This document shows, one piece after another, positions 32,270 through 44,965 of a stretch of DNA of 64,000 bases. Both the position numbers and the translations under genes were made by a program. The notes below the pieces were generated by a model that was given only the letters and a program-made list of their open reading frames with translations, was not told where the DNA came from and ran no database searches. This DNA comes from Toxorhynchites rutilus septentrionalis (lineage: Eukaryota > Arthropoda > Insecta > Diptera > Culicidae). Each line of letters starts with the position of its first letter. The stretch's first letter is position 1. Location of the stretch: assembly GCF_029784135.1 (NCBI RefSeq), contig NC_073746.1:254785994-254849993 (forward strand), read 5' to 3'.

Positions 32270-32570
32270 TATAATATCAGACTATTTTCAAACACAATCC
32301 TCGTGCATGATGTTTTAAACCATGTGCAAATAACATGTTTCTCCGTTACATGGACTAAATGTTCGATACAGAAAATATGATAGAATAAAGATAGCCCTGA
32401 ATCGGACAATTCCTTCCTCGAGTTTTGCTCTTACATTCGGCGATCCATATTTATTTATATAGATAGACGAAGATGTAGAAGTGCGTTTTATCACAATAAA
32501 ATCCATTTCCACTTTCAAACAAAGATCAATTTCATTAACGCAAACATCATAATTTGCAAACAAAGAAATT
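32270..32570 (-). repeat. module shared with 21190-21500
   Basis: Reverse-complement partner of the plus-strand module at 21190-21500. It is bordered by two inverted minisatellite units at 32575-32790, so module and satellite travel together. Confidence 0.65.
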
Positions 32571-32574
32571 TGTG

Positions 32575-32790
32575 TTTCCCTTAGAAAGGGGGGAGGAGTA
32601 TCTTTTCGCTATAGAAACGTGCACCTCAAAACCTTCACATGCCAAATTTGGCTCCATTTGCTCGATTAGTTCTTGAGTTATGTAGAAATTTGTGATTCAT
32701 TCGTATGACAGCCCCCCTTAGAGAGGAGAGAGGAGTGTCTAGTCACCATAGATACATTCCGTGCCTTCCAAAAACTTCACATGCCAAATA
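32575..32790 (-). repeat. two stray minisatellite units
   Basis: Carry ttagaaaggggggagga, ccaaatttggctccatttgc and cagcccccctta, the reverse-complement landmarks of the 20085-21090 array. Confidence 0.65.
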
Positions 32791-33164
32791 ATTTGAAACG
32801 AGCGGAGATTTGACATTGCTACAAAACATTTTGCATGGAGTGCTAACTATTCTGTATTCCTCCGTCAATACGGTAGAAAAAAGAAATTGACTCCTTTAAT
32901 ACATACAAGAAAGCAATAATAAACATCATTTACTATCTCTGAATGTTGCCGGTTTACGCACACATTTCGACGAAGTTGAGTTATTTTGTATTCAACTAAA
33001 AACCGAGAATAATAGTTATGGTTGAAACGAGCCTAGCATAATAATAGATTTTTGTTTTCCATAGTTTTGACGTAGGAGTACGCCTTCTTTTTCTTTACTG
33101 GGGTGTAAGTTCAAAGTTTCGAAAGCTCTCGTTTGTGTTGGGGTGTAAGGTTTTGAGCTTTAAT

Positions 33165-33245
33165 ACGTAGCGTAGTCGTGTAAAACAACCTAGCATTCCA
33201 TCCGGCCTTTGATTCGATCCCAGCTTGGCAACGTTTGGATTTTTT
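33165..33245 (+). repeat. tRNA-derived SINE fragment
   Basis: cgtagcgtagtcgtgtaaa resembles a Pol III A-box region, and gattcgatcccag a B-box. A similar fragment is at 38905-38975. Both are truncated and no target duplications are seen. Confidence 0.45.
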
Positions 33246-33599
33246 TACGTAGGATTACGTCGAAAATCGTCCACATCGTGAAAATTGTCCAGATTAAAAC
33301 CCTTATTGCTCAGTCATTTCGTGATGGATTGATAAGATTTTTACGTCAGTCGATTTCGGTACTCCATAACAATTTTTCACATTGAATAAAATAATGTAAG
33401 TCATGAAACTAACTATCGAACAATTGAAAATCTCAATCCCTGGTTGCATACGCGCTGGCGAACAAGTTGGGAGCGATGAATGAGTGCGGACCAAAGCAAT
33501 TGGTTTTTATTTATTCTCGTTCCAATAAGAATCTTTCGATGGATTGGTTGAAGAATGATGTTTTATTGAACTGAATAGAACTTATGTTTGATAGAATAT
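33246..33599. other. spacer
   Basis: No feature recognised. Confidence 0.3.
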
Positions 33600-34360
33600 A
33601 AATTAATTTTAATTTGGGAACTTTAATGTTCATTGTTTCGTGAAATTTCATATCAATGACCGATCATGCATTGTAAAATTTTTAGCACAAATGTAAGTGT
33701 AAAATTGTATATGGTAGCGGTTGTGTTAAAATTACTTGAAATATGAAACGATTTTTTTTTCACCCAACGAAAGTTTATGAGACTAGAAAAATTGGAAAAG
33801 TAAAAAATATTCGGTGCTGTTAGTCCAATTGAAATTCCCATCGTGTTCCGTTGGGTTTGAAGCGTAAATGGAAATGGGTTGAATAAACACGCAGAAAATA
33901 AAAATTATAAATGAACATTACCTTTTCCATTTCGAATATGTTTTCTCTATAATAATAAAACATGTTTTTTCTGGTGAGAAAAATTGATAATTGTGTTCGA
34001 TAATGGTAGTTGTCTTATTTTACATAGGTTAATTTTTTTTCTAACGCACCATTTCACCCATACAGAATACAGGAGCTATCTCGTCCAGGGCCACAGAAGG
34101 CGGCTTTCATCATATCTCATTCCACTTCGGAATCTTCTTGCGTGCAACGTACAACGACTTATCACCATCCTTCTGTCATCATCACTCGGTTATAAACACT
34201 GGCGGAGTAAACAAACAATACCCAACAACCAAACAAAACGGCAATTTCCAAGTTTAATTCTTCAAACATATCCAAAATCAGCATGCAAGAGATAGCCTAA
34301 TGGAATCCTACGTCAACTATGCGGTCGTGTCTCGGACACAACCTTCCTGTGAATTTTTGG
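33600..34360 (+). repeat. repeat B, copy 1 (inverted partner at 44090-44965)
   Basis: Matches the reverse complement of 44090-44965 over nearly its full length, including ttgtgttcgataatggtag, ccagggccacagaagg, ctgtcatcatcactcggttata and ggtcgtgtctcggacacaacc at the right edge. No intact frame. Confidence 0.75.
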
Positions 34361-37300
34361 TTACCATTTCAAGCTGAAGTTCAGTCTGAGGGAAAAAGAG
34401 GTCTGCTCCCATACAAACAAACATTTCAAAATTCTTGAAAACGGTGCTTTTATTTGTACAATTCACCCTTCAGTACAGCACAAATATTTTTTTTATGCCG
34501 AAGATGATATTTTTCTTGCCAACGCTAGTTTGGATGTTGAATGGGATTACTTGTCAGACACTACCAGATAATACCAGCTGGAGGTCAACCTCTCCGTTTC
34601 GAATGGTAGGGCCGAGACGATTTTGCTGGCATAATGTAAGTACCAGAGAGCATGGAGAAAAGTTATTGTAGGTTCGATTGGATTGAAAGGCTTGGTACTT
34701 CCATAAAACATGTGTGTCTCGGTATATTCATAGAATGGGTTGGTAGAAATAGCCGATTGAATAATAGCAGAGCTTTTTATATAAGTTTGACTGAAACATA
34801 GAGAAACATCAAATTTCAGTTTGTTTACAGTACTTCCCTATAGATGGATACCATTCTCAACTACACATACGAAATTCTAGTAACGTCGTCTATTGGAAAA
34901 CAACGAGGCTCTAAGTTCTGTTTTCTCATTGTTCATCGATTTTCTGAAGACGAAGTATGGGAATCGTTATTCTACAGAGCCCGGTTTGAAAGTGCTTTCA
35001 TGCTTGCACTTTCAAGATGTAATAAATTAAAAAAGTGGATGCTTCGGAGTGCAATATGAATTTGGCTTTATTGAATCGATATGTTGACAACATTTTCTTT
35101 TTAGTTCATCGGGTGTGAGACGATCGTACACCCGATACATTTTGAGATCAAGATTAATTACATGGGCAATGTAACCGATAATCGAGTTTTAGTAGGCAAA
35201 CTTCTCTCACTTCCGTATAATTTAATTAATGTGATAATTTCCCCCAAATCGGGAGGGGTAAAATTGGTGCGAGTTACTACCTAGGAAAGGTCCTTCTATC
35301 ATTTACTCTATTCAAGCAATGCTGAGCTGAGCTCGCCTTACGAATGGCATTACTCGGGTTATCGGCCTGAACTATACGCCTCACATCCTGCAAACGAGGG
35401 CAAACAGCAATGCCAATAGCATCTGGTCCTTTATCAGAAGTGAGCATCACAAGCGGCCATTTTATTTCACCTGAAGGGAAAAGGAGCAACAACATTACGC
35501 CATAAATATTACCCACAACCCGGGGCAGTGGATGGTATCACATCGGTTATTAGTGGCGCGATCCTTTCTGTCCCTATACGGCTTTCTGTCCCTATTCAGC
35601 TACCTGCTGTCGTCATTATTACTTGCGGTGGGAAGCTCGGGAGGGATTTATGATGGCTGATTGATAATGGGAATCATTTCTTGGGTCAATACCTCGGCTG
35701 CTGGAAGGCGAATGGCCCGATCCAGTTGACAGAGCCGAAAATGTGATTCCGGTTTGCGATATCACAGCCAATCAATCCCACCCGAACTCTGCCCAGAAAT
35801 GAATCTTTTTTTTTGCGTCGTAATTCATATCCAACACACTAATAATAGAGGCAAACTTTTCGAATCGAGCCTAAAAAGTGTATAACACATTAACCTAGAT
35901 TTTTATGATTTATTCTATTGTACATCACACCTCACAGGTAAAATACTGTTGTGCGCCTTAAATTTGGGCTCGTCATTAATGAGCGCGGTCGCTCGAACCT
36001 TATAATTAAATCTCATAACTTTACACTTCCTTCCGATTAGTTTTTCACAAATAATAGCTTCTTAGAAGCTGCTGCACGCGAAGCATTGCCCTCCGAATAT
36101 AGTAAAATGAATGAGGGGTGCTATTTTCTAGGGCAGTTGTGGTTTGGTCGTCCGTGTGGTAATATTATTTCCAATTCAATTATCATGTGCTAAAAATTTT
36201 AACTGCTCTTAATTCATACAATTCAATCGTTTGTATTGATATACATTATTAAAACAAGAATAGCTTGGTATTTGTCAGATCTTGTGATCTGAAAAGGTAA
36301 ACAATACAATTTTCCGGGGGAAATCCTTTGTCCGTTTCTGTAGCCATCAACATTCATTAGCGCAGACAGATATTCACATAAGGCACTGACTAGCGACAGT
36401 ATAAATATTCATCAGTCATCTAGATTTTCCATACAGTTCATGAATAATAGTTTTTTTCCAAAAACGATGTATTTTTCTCGCTGACATCTTTCTCTTCGAA
36501 AAACAAAAGTGCTATCCGGGCGGTTCATGTGTTTCCTGTTCATAAAAAGACGCAAAAGGAAACGCAGAAAAAAAACGCGCCACGAAAGCTATTCCAAAAT
36601 TTATTAGTTTTCATACGGATCGCGCATTTGATTATACTGCACCGTGTTCGCACACCTGTTTCTCCTCCCAGCCAGCGAACCAATCGACGTCTGCTGCTGC
36701 TGCTGCTAGGATCGGTAATTGAACGCGGGAATCGGAAAAAGAATCGAATGCAGCTGCCAATTTGGTGCCTAACCGCAGTCGGGATGGGGAACAGCCACAT
36801 GAACACATATAGATATATCTACATACAGAGTAGCGCACAGAGCCACCACCTTGGGAAATGGTCCTTCTGCAGAAAATACTGGCAAATATCATGGAACTGT
36901 GCCGGAGTTCGGGTGGGTAAGATATCCTTCTTCCGCCGCAAATTTCATTAGTATGGAGAGTATTGAAAGCGATGCGGAGTGTATGATTTAGTGGTTCCAC
37001 ATCGTATGCCACCGCATTTCTTCGACTGCGGAGTTAGAAGGCGAGTGCTCTTCTGTGTTCTTCTTTTTTTTCTGCTTGGCTCACTGAAATATTAAGTATT
37101 ATGACGGAAGCACTGCCATTTGGCGTGTGAATGAGCTGGTTTACGATGTAGGCATCTGTTGAAAAGTCATTCCTCATCAACATTTGGACGAGTATTGGCT
37201 GTATGAAAAGAAACGGTGTTTTGCTCGAAAGCTTTGGAAGGGCATAAACATATGCAAAGGTAGCACTTTCGGTACAGACTATTTGACTCGTATGGAAAAT

Positions 37301-39144
37301 GTACGCACAGTTTACTTTTACTCTCCAGCTCATGGATGCTGTAATGAAAAATTATTTTATGTATACCTAAATATAAACTTGGTGATCTGTCTGCGTTTAC
37401 ACTTCTTTATTAGCTATAAATGTAAAAGAAAAGTGTTTCTGTTACTTGTTGAGTAAATGTTGCGGATATAAGTACTTCTTCAATTTGCAGACGCAGTTTC
37501 TGGAACATAACAGTTTACAAATTCATGAATATTACTTCATTGTGTTATTCATATTTTTCCGAAATAGATTTGAATCTCTATATTCCACAAAAATAAGAAT
37601 TGTAATATAGTGATAATGGCCAATATTTGAAAAATGAACATATTTTAAACATTTTTGGAAAAACAAGTAGATTTTTTTTTAAAATTAAACGGTTTCATTG
37701 TGATTAAACATTATAATAATACAGGTGATATACTAAAAGCTGAACAATAATTACGCAAATAGCAGTTATCACACCCAAAATTGATTTTTAGCTCATATTT
37801 TGTCATCCCGATTTATGCCATTAAATGAGACATAACATAACAGAAAATGTCATGACTCACAAATACTGGTAAGCATTTGTATAATATACATGGTACAGCA
37901 ATATAAGATTAATACGAGCAAGCGAAACAAAAGAAAAATAATCTTTCCGCATCCTCTGCCACATACACGGCCTAGACTGAGATAGATATTCTGTCTATGA
38001 TTGCATAGGAGACGTAATCGATAACACCATTAGTGTTGGGAAAACGCATTTTTGTTGTTTTTTGGCCTACAAGCATAACCATGCATATTCCCGATGAAAT
38101 GACCTGTCCAGTTGAAGGCTATTATCGGCAAAAAGAGGGCATAGGTGATTTTGCAGAATAAAACTTTTTTTTTCCGTTCGGAAATGCTTGCATCTATTTA
38201 TGCGGACAATCAATCGTTTCAATGAACATTTGTCCGCATAGCTAGACGTAATCACCAGGTTGCTCTGTTTGTAGTGTTAGTATTCACAATTCCGATAACA
38301 GTCAAAACGTCTCCGTCGGTGGTTTCAGTTGTTATCGGATAAAATCAAAAAGGTTTAGAAGAAATTTAGTGAAATATCTGGAAAAGGTGCTCTTGATTTG
38401 TTGCGAGTCTATGATAGTACTTTTTTCCTGAAGAATACTCTGGGATGTGATAAGAACAGCAGGTTCGAGGTTTCTCAATTTATTGAATTTGTAAAGGCAA
38501 TCTACAATGTTGGTAATTTTAGCAACATGATTTACCGATATCACGATCGATCGCATAAAGATGGTGTAGTGACTTACTCCAACGGTATGAGTAAATGCTG
38601 AGTATGTAGAATAATTCAATGTTGAATCCGAAGAGTTATAATGCTAAGAACCAATATTATTTTATGTTTTCGAACAAAAAATGTTTGTTTGCATGTTGAG
38701 CAAACGTATTACATTGTGTAGAATGCGAAACAGCGAAAAAGTCGATTTTGTTCATTTTGTCGTTTACGTCTCCTATACAAACATGGGCAGTATTGTTCTC
38801 CTTCATGCGCTCCTTTTTTACTCTTAGAAAACACTCTCCAACTTCATTATCTAATCAGGTGCAATATTATCACGTATTTGCTGAACAACTGCTGAAGTAT
38901 CATTAGCCATGTGGATAGCGTGGTCGTGTAAAATAGCTTCGCATTCCAGCCGGCCTTGGATTAGTAGTCTCCATTGACGTAGTACGGACTTTTTTTTTGC
39001 ACAATCCCAAATGAAATAGGAAAAGAAAACAGAAAGAGATGTCTGCTCGCATACATACAAACCATTTTTAAACTTTTAAAACAGCTCATTATTTGACTTT
39101 GCATCATTAATGAGACTAGAATAAATCAATTGGGCATAGAATGA
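34361..39144. other. lower-copy AT-rich spacer
   Basis: Mostly unmatched within the window. A more GC-balanced block at 36440-37010 with a (CTG)n-like run at 36699-36717, and another at 35260-35580, could be exonic or regulatory. They have no codon-like pattern, motif or splice structure I can defend. A small SINE fragment lies at 38905-38975. Confidence 0.3.
38905..38975 (+). repeat. tRNA-derived SINE fragment
   Basis: gtggatagcgtggtcgtgtaaaa and cattccagccggcctt parallel 33167-33215. The B-box part is deleted or diverged. Confidence 0.4.
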
Positions 39145-39279
39145 AACCACTAACTGTGGAAAATGGAAATTTGACGTGCCCCACGATTTTATTTAAGTCT
39201 CATTGATGATCTAGATCAGGGATTCTCAAACTATTTTGGGCAAAAGACCCCTTTTCCAGAAAGAAATGATACCATCGAC

Positions 39280-40075
39280 CAGTGTTGCCACACGTACAGA
39301 TTTATCTGAAAAGGTACAGATTTTTTCGTTATTTTTTATACAGATTCTGTACGATACAGAGTACAGATTTTCGTCAAAAAGTACAGATTGGTAAAGATTT
39401 TTTCCGCGTGTGAAATTTCTTACATTTGAACAATGCAACATTAAGGTACAAGACGACTTTTACACAGTAGTATCACAATCTAGCAATCTAGATTCCGAAA
39501 AACTAACAGTTCGACTGAAAAGTTTACAAGTAACACAGTAAAACTATTTTTTTTTTGCAAAATTAAATTTTATTATTCAACCTAATTGCCTTCGAGGGCG
39601 ATACAGCGATTATAGCGATCATGCAAATTTTCGAAGCCCAATTCATGCAATTTTGCCATCAATACACGAAATTCGGATTTTTCCGTTTTTTTTTCACAAT
39701 AACAAAATTTGCTTCACTCTCAATGCTGTAACTCACGAACCAATCGATCGAATCGAAATTTTGACACGTATCCATTGAAAGATGATGCTTTGTGATGGTC
39801 AAGTAGATTTTTGCAAGAGGCGCCATCTAGACGTCAACCTTATGAACTCTTCAGCCGAACTGTTATATATAAGCATCATCAAACACACGAATGACTTGCA
39901 AATGTAAATGTAGTGTTTGTAGTAAATAAATGTGTATTTTTTCATGCTCATAAAAAAATTCTCTATAACGAATATTTTCGATGGTACAGATTTTTGGTAC
40001 AGATTTTTGGATAAAAAAGTACAGATGAGAAAGATTTTTTACCCCTCTGTTACAGTATAAAATGCGGCAACACTG
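39280..40075. mobile_element. element with CAGTGTTGCC ends and GTACAGATTTT subterminal repeats
   Basis: The ends are CAGTGTTGCCAC and its inverse GCGGCAACACTG. Several gtacagatttt copies lie inside both ends (39299-39400 and 39980-40030). No target duplication is evident. A mariner MITE is nested at 39506-39863. Confidence 0.65.
39506..39863 (-). mobile_element. mariner MITE, internally deleted transposon
   Basis: 358 bp, TA on both sides (39504-39505 and 39864-39865). TIRs start ACAGTTCGACTGAAAAG and ACAGTTCGGCTGAAGAG. On the minus strand a frame reading EKSEFRVLMAKLHELG runs into ENLHDRYNRCIALEGN and a stop. The first half resembles the N-terminus and the second half the C-terminus of mariner transposases, so nearly the whole gene has been deleted. 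This shows directly how such a MITE forms. Confidence 0.75.
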
Positions 40076-41400
40076 CCATAGACCCCTATAGCCAAATTGC
40101 TTAAAAAATTGTATTTTTATCTCATTCATACGAAATACTTCCCAATTTAAAAACATTACGGTTTGTTAAGTGAGGGAACTTGACATCATTTTCTCATCAA
40201 TAAAAACTAGAATAAGGCTATATTTGTGATTTAACCGGAAAGTAGACGTAGCACTACCGTTGGCTCATATTTGTTCGAAATAGCATCTGAATCAATTTTC
40301 AATGGATGAATTTTCAGTCGAACGGTTCTTTTTGTAAATGTGTGAATGGATGAGTATATGTTTGAATTATAATTGCTACAGGGAAATATATAATATTCAA
40401 CTCTTTTGAACTGGATGGTGATCCTGGAAAGGATCTCAGGATATTCAACGCAAATTATATCCTTCACTAATTCGAATCGACGATCGATTCAAACATTTGT
40501 GATCATTAAATATTAGCACTATCGCTATACCGTTCTGAATCATATTTCGGACAACATCATATTTCGGACACTTTGTTCCAATATCTTGAAATGCCTAATG
40601 CGCTGATGATATAACTATAAAAAAATTAATATCACAACTGCTTCTTTAGAGTAATCCCTTGGTTTCACTATCATTTCATATGAGAACTACATTTGAATTA
40701 TAACATAATCGGCAAAAATCTATCAACACTATGCACTATCGTTTGTGTTTGACGTTTGCTTAGCGTGAGCACGTAGAATTAACCCGTTCATCAATATTTA
40801 CCAGTTTATATACCGATTTGTATGGTGTCAAATGCCTGTTTTCAAATTAATGTTCATGCTATTGAAACAAGTTTTCGGATCAATAAGAGTTGGGTATTTT
40901 ATCTTTCGAATAAAGTGATTATCATATCACTTCATTTAGCTGGAAAAAGAATGATTAACGCAGAAAAGAGAAATCGATTCCTCCTTGGGAATACCTAACG
41001 CAAATAATACCCCCTTCCGCCAAATAGAATCATCGATCGATTGCGGCACTCGTGAACCAATGATATTAGATCTGCTGCTTTGATTAAACAATGTGGTTTT
41101 TTTGATACGGTAAAATATTCTCTACACCTAATCAAACATTCCATTTTCTCCGCTATCAAATCTATAGCCAATGGCACCACTTGTATGCAATCTGTATCGA
41201 ATTATCAATGATTTCTTGCGTTTTTTGCTTAAGTCTCCTTTCAGTCCGGCGATAGAAAGGAATGGGATTGAGAGAGAAGAGCATACTGTTTAGGCGAGTG
41301 AGCGAGACCATTCTCCTGTCACTTCGCAACTGAATATAATTACTAGCGGGCGCCAACTTATATATATATATATATATATAGATTTGTGTGAAAACAGCCT
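40076..41400. other. AT-rich interior of the hAT-like element
   Basis: catatttcggacaacatcatatttcggacac at 40541 is a short tandem duplication. 40865-40950 is repeated in the same orientation at 42353-42440, on the other side of the foldback element. No transposase frame is visible. Confidence 0.35.
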
Positions 41401-41410
41401 GTTTTCGAAG

Positions 41411-42324
41411 ATTGTGTCACATTTACCCGAAACCCACTCACCCGAATGACAGTTACCCGAAAGACATTCACCCGAATTCCACTCACCCGAATGTAACAAA
41501 TACCCAAAAGCGATAGCTACCCGAATGTAACATCTACCCGAATTGACACTTACCCGAATGCGACATTTACCCGAATGCGACATTTACCCGAATGCGACAT
41601 TTACCCGAATGCAACAATTACCCGAATGTAACATTTACCTGAATGCGACAGTTACCCTAATGTAACAATTACCCGAATGTAACATCTACCCGAAAGCGAC
41701 AATTACCCAAAAAAAAGATACATTCAAATAATACACAAATTTTAGTATATTTGTAGTTGTATTTGTATATTTAAATCTGATTAGTGTTGTATAAAGATCA
41801 TATTTGTCTCATACTTTCATTTCCATTCAAAAAGTATTTTTCGTGGGAAGTACAATTCGAGAAATACTGGCATTGAATAAAATCCTTTTCAAAATAATGA
41901 AAAGTGAAAGAATGCAGTTTTATAACGTATTATTAAGTCCATCCATTCTAATGGATGACGCAGCCCGTTTACGAGCGTCGGACGCCATACGTTTATCTGG
42001 TGCCTAAACGTATAAAAAAGGATCGTCTCCTATGTTTCAAACAAACCGGGCAATCGGTGGAACACAGGTTTGCTTGTGAGAGGCCGCCGCTTCCGACGGC
42101 GGAATATTTAATAACCCATGCTCAACAGCAGATTCGACACAACTCTTTAACTGATTTGTCGGGTAAACATCCCATTCGGGTAAATGTCGCATTCGAGTAT
42201 ATGTTGCATTCGGGTATTTGTTACATTCGGGTGAATGTCATTCGGGTATGCGTTACATTCGGGTAAATGTGCTTCGGGTAAACGTGTTTCGGGTGAATGG
42301 AATTCGGGTGAATGGGACACAACC
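41411..42324. mobile_element. foldback element with satellite arms
   Basis: Flanked by the 10-bp direct repeat GTTTTCGAAG (41401-41410 and 42325-42334). The ends share TTGTGTC...CATT.ACCCGAA in inverse orientation. The left arm (41420-41715) is about 17 tandem units of a 17-bp motif, ATTTACCCGAATGCGAC. The right arm (42158-42315) holds about nine units in inverse orientation. The central 440 bases have no clear coding capacity. The design and 9-10 bp duplication match the Drosophila FB and MULE-derived foldback type. Confidence 0.85.
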
Positions 42325-42449
42325 GTTTTCGAAGCAATTTTTAAGCTATCGAAGCAAGTTTACAATCAAATAACTCTTGGATATTTTGTTTTTCGAATGA
42401 AGTGATTATGATACCACTCCGTTCAGCCGGCAAAGAGGTATCAACTAGG

Positions 42450-43285
42450 GATGAAACAGATATCCGGTTACTATCCGGTGTCCCGCCTATCCGGCCAATA
42501 TTTGCTATCCGGCCGGATACCGAATATAAGAAAAAATCAATAATTTTTCATTAACACAAGATGAATTATACCGAAATAGCTCATTAACATCATTCATACA
42601 CAGGGGGTCTCCGTAGCCTAATTGGTTGCGTGTCCGCTACTAAGCGAACGATCATGATCTCATAACTCAGGGCCCTCAATTGACCATCTGTGTGTGTTAT
42701 TCTAGCTACAATGTCCACGCAAAAACCTACATGTGACGGTTATCTCAGTCCATTATCACTCGCATTACAGTCTGCTGCGTGGAGCAACAATGGTAGACTG
42801 ATATCATCAGTCCCGCTGTGTACGGTCTAACTGTGAACATTCGAACAATAGGAATGTTCTTACGTCGAAAAGACGACATGTGTATCGATAATATAGGAAT
42901 ACTCCTAAATGGCTACTGTGTAGTGTACAACAAAATTATCGTACAATAAAAATGTACACGATTGAATTCGGCTCTGTTACAGCTGAATTGCTAAATTAGC
43001 CTAATGAAAATAAACATATGGAATAAACACAAATCGTTCATACATAATTCAAAACAAGATTTGATTTCTGAAATGCATGAAGTTTTTTTTAAATTAAATT
43101 AATATTAACTCATTACTTGTTACTCTATTGAAGGATATTCGTTCTAAACGGAAAATTTAATCATCGTTTATTATTGATATGTAAAAATGTGTTTATTTCT
43201 TCCTATAATGTAATCATTTATTCCTCGTATTAGGCCTCGAAGCTTGCGGGATATCCGGTATCCGATATCAGGCCAAACTACTATC
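42450..43285. mobile_element. TATCCGGC-ended element with nested SINE
   Basis: agatatccggttactatccgg on the left and gggatatccggtatccgat on the right, with further TATCCGGCC motifs. A related fragment is at 29885-30000. The interval is split by the SINE at 42603-43034. Exact ends and target duplication not resolved. Confidence 0.5.
42603..43034 (+). mobile_element. tRNA-derived SINE (Feilai-like)
   Basis: Begins gggggtctccgtagcctaat; TAGCCTAATTGG (42614-42625) is an A-box-like Pol III element, and a diverged B-box lies about 45 bases on. The A-rich tail (aaaataaac...) ends near 43034. Flanking direct repeats TTCATACA (42593-42600 and 43037-43044) extend to 12 bases with two mismatches. Transcribed by RNA polymerase III if active; mobilised by a LINE. 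The family name is from general resemblance only. Confidence 0.65.
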
Positions 43286-43694
43286 TACTATATCACTATC
43301 GTTAACGTTCCAAATCTTGCACAAGTCTTGCGAAACTTTGAACTTATACCCCTGTACAGCAATGCAAGACGAAGCCCTACGTCAATAATCATAAAATTCA
43401 GTGAATATCAAGTTTTATTAATAATGATTATTATTAATTATAACAATAATACTTCCCCCAAAATCAGTTTTCGTTCATGTCGACCCCTGGGGAACGAGTA
43501 TCGCCCCAAGGGGTCGATATAGACCACTTTGAGATTCCCTGATTTAGATCAATGGAAGATGGGGTGTAATGACTGATAACTGCTACTTGCCTATTTAAAT
43601 TTCATTGATGGTGTCTTGAAAAAAAATATATATAAATGCGTTATTTTGTGGTGGCGGCCATTTCAGATTTGAATTTTTCATAAATAACATAAAT

Positions 43695-43765
43695 AACCCA
43701 TCATTATGGGTATCAAATGAAAAGCTTGACTAATGCTTTTCATTTGATACCCATAATGATGGGTT
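43695..43765. repeat. perfect 31-bp hairpin
   Basis: Arms 43695-43725 and 43735-43765 (aacccatcattatgggtatc...) pair without mismatch around a 9-base spacer. A related stretch (ggtatcaaatgaaat...gactaat) occurs once at 16312-16340. Confidence 0.9.
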
Positions 43766-44089
43766 CTTGAAGAAAATATCGAAAATTGGAAAAAATATTA
43801 TCGAATGAATCTCATTATAAAGTCGGGAAGATGTGATTCCCTCAATACTTTTTATGTAAAAATTGCTCCAGATAGTATTTTTACACACTGCTCATTTTAC
43901 TACAGCGCTCCTACTGGTCGGATTGTTTTGACTGTGGATTATTCAAATACACCCAATGTCCACGACACGACCGCATGGTTGACGGGGGACAATGATTTTT
44001 TTTATTCAATTCGCATGTTTATCACATCGAATATCATATCAAATTTATCAAAATTTTAAAAATAACTTCCCAGTGGTAATTTTTGATCA

Positions 44090-44965
44090 AAAAAAGTCAC
44101 AGGTGGGTTGTGTCCGAGACACGACCACATAGTAGGATTCCTTTTGGCTATCTGTTGCATGTTGATTTTGGATATGTTTGAAGAATTACGTCGTTAAATT
44201 CTTTGATAATGATTTGGTAGCCCTGAAAAAGGCCATTCTTGATCGATTTTTGGATATTGTTTGTTCACTCCACCAGTGTTTACAACCGATTGATAATGAC
44301 AGAAGGATGGCGATTAGTCGTTGGATGATGCGTATCACAATAGAACATGCCGAAGTTGAATGAGATATGGTGAAAGCCGCCCTGGATGAGATGGCTCCTG
44401 TGTTATGTATGAATAAAATAAAGAAAAAAACTCGTCAATGTAATATAAGATAATTATTATTATCGAACACAATTATCAATTTTTCTCACCAGAAAAAAAC
44501 ATGTTACTTTATTATAGAGAAAATATATTTGAATTGGAAAAGGTAATTATCTTTTATAAATTTTACTTTCTGAGTGTGTATTCAAATCATTTCCATTTTC
44601 GCTTCAAACTCAACGGAACAATAAAAAAACTGAACGGAACACTAGAACACTTTGAACTAAAAACACCTAATACGATATGTAGAGCATATGGGAAATCACG
44701 TTTTCGAATATTCCTTCACTTTTCCAATTTCTTTCGCCGCATAATCTTTCCTTGGGTTAAAATGAACACAAAAAAACAGACACCTTAAACCGGGCGATCT
44801 TTTCTCGAGCGGGAATACACATTGGTTTTTATTTATGAAAATTGAAATCATTCGTCATTATAACACAACCGCTGCCCTACACCAAATACCGTACACTTAC
44901 ACTTGTGATAAATATTTCACAATGCTTCATCGGTCATTGATATAAAATTTCACGAAGCAACCAAC
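44090..44965 (-). repeat. repeat B, copy 2
   Basis: Inverse of 33600-34360; begins cacaggtgggttgtgtccga. Stop codons and shifts interrupt any common frame. Together with 45107-45881 it mirrors the order of repeats at 28905-34360. Confidence 0.75.

Larger units (their letters stand above)
39217..43541. mobile_element. hAT-like transposon remnant with nested insertions
   Basis: The left end CAGGGATTCTCAAACTATTT and the right end (inverse: CAGGGAATCTCAAAGTGGT) form imperfect TIRs continuing into a shared GACCCCTT. The flanks carry 8-bp target duplications, ATCTAGAT (39209-39216) and ATTTAGAT (43542-43549), the hAT hallmark. The paralogous region 30085-30260 shows the flanks joined without the element. 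No hAT transposase remains. The 4.3-kb interior is largely later insertions (39280-40075, 41411-42324 and 42450-43285) plus AT-rich remnants. Confidence 0.75.

Noticed and set aside
36529..36951. 140-residue plus-strand frame overlapping a 126-residue minus-strand frame
   Set aside because: Both contain low-complexity runs from a CTG-like repeat and neither shows a domain.
40100..41340. hAT transposase remnant
   Set aside because: No frame or motif recognisable; the hAT call rests only on ends, 8-bp duplications and the paralogous empty site.
41420..42315. CRISPR-like array
   Set aside because: The 17-bp repeats are directly tandem without unique spacers and are mirrored as inverted arms in a eukaryotic transposon context.
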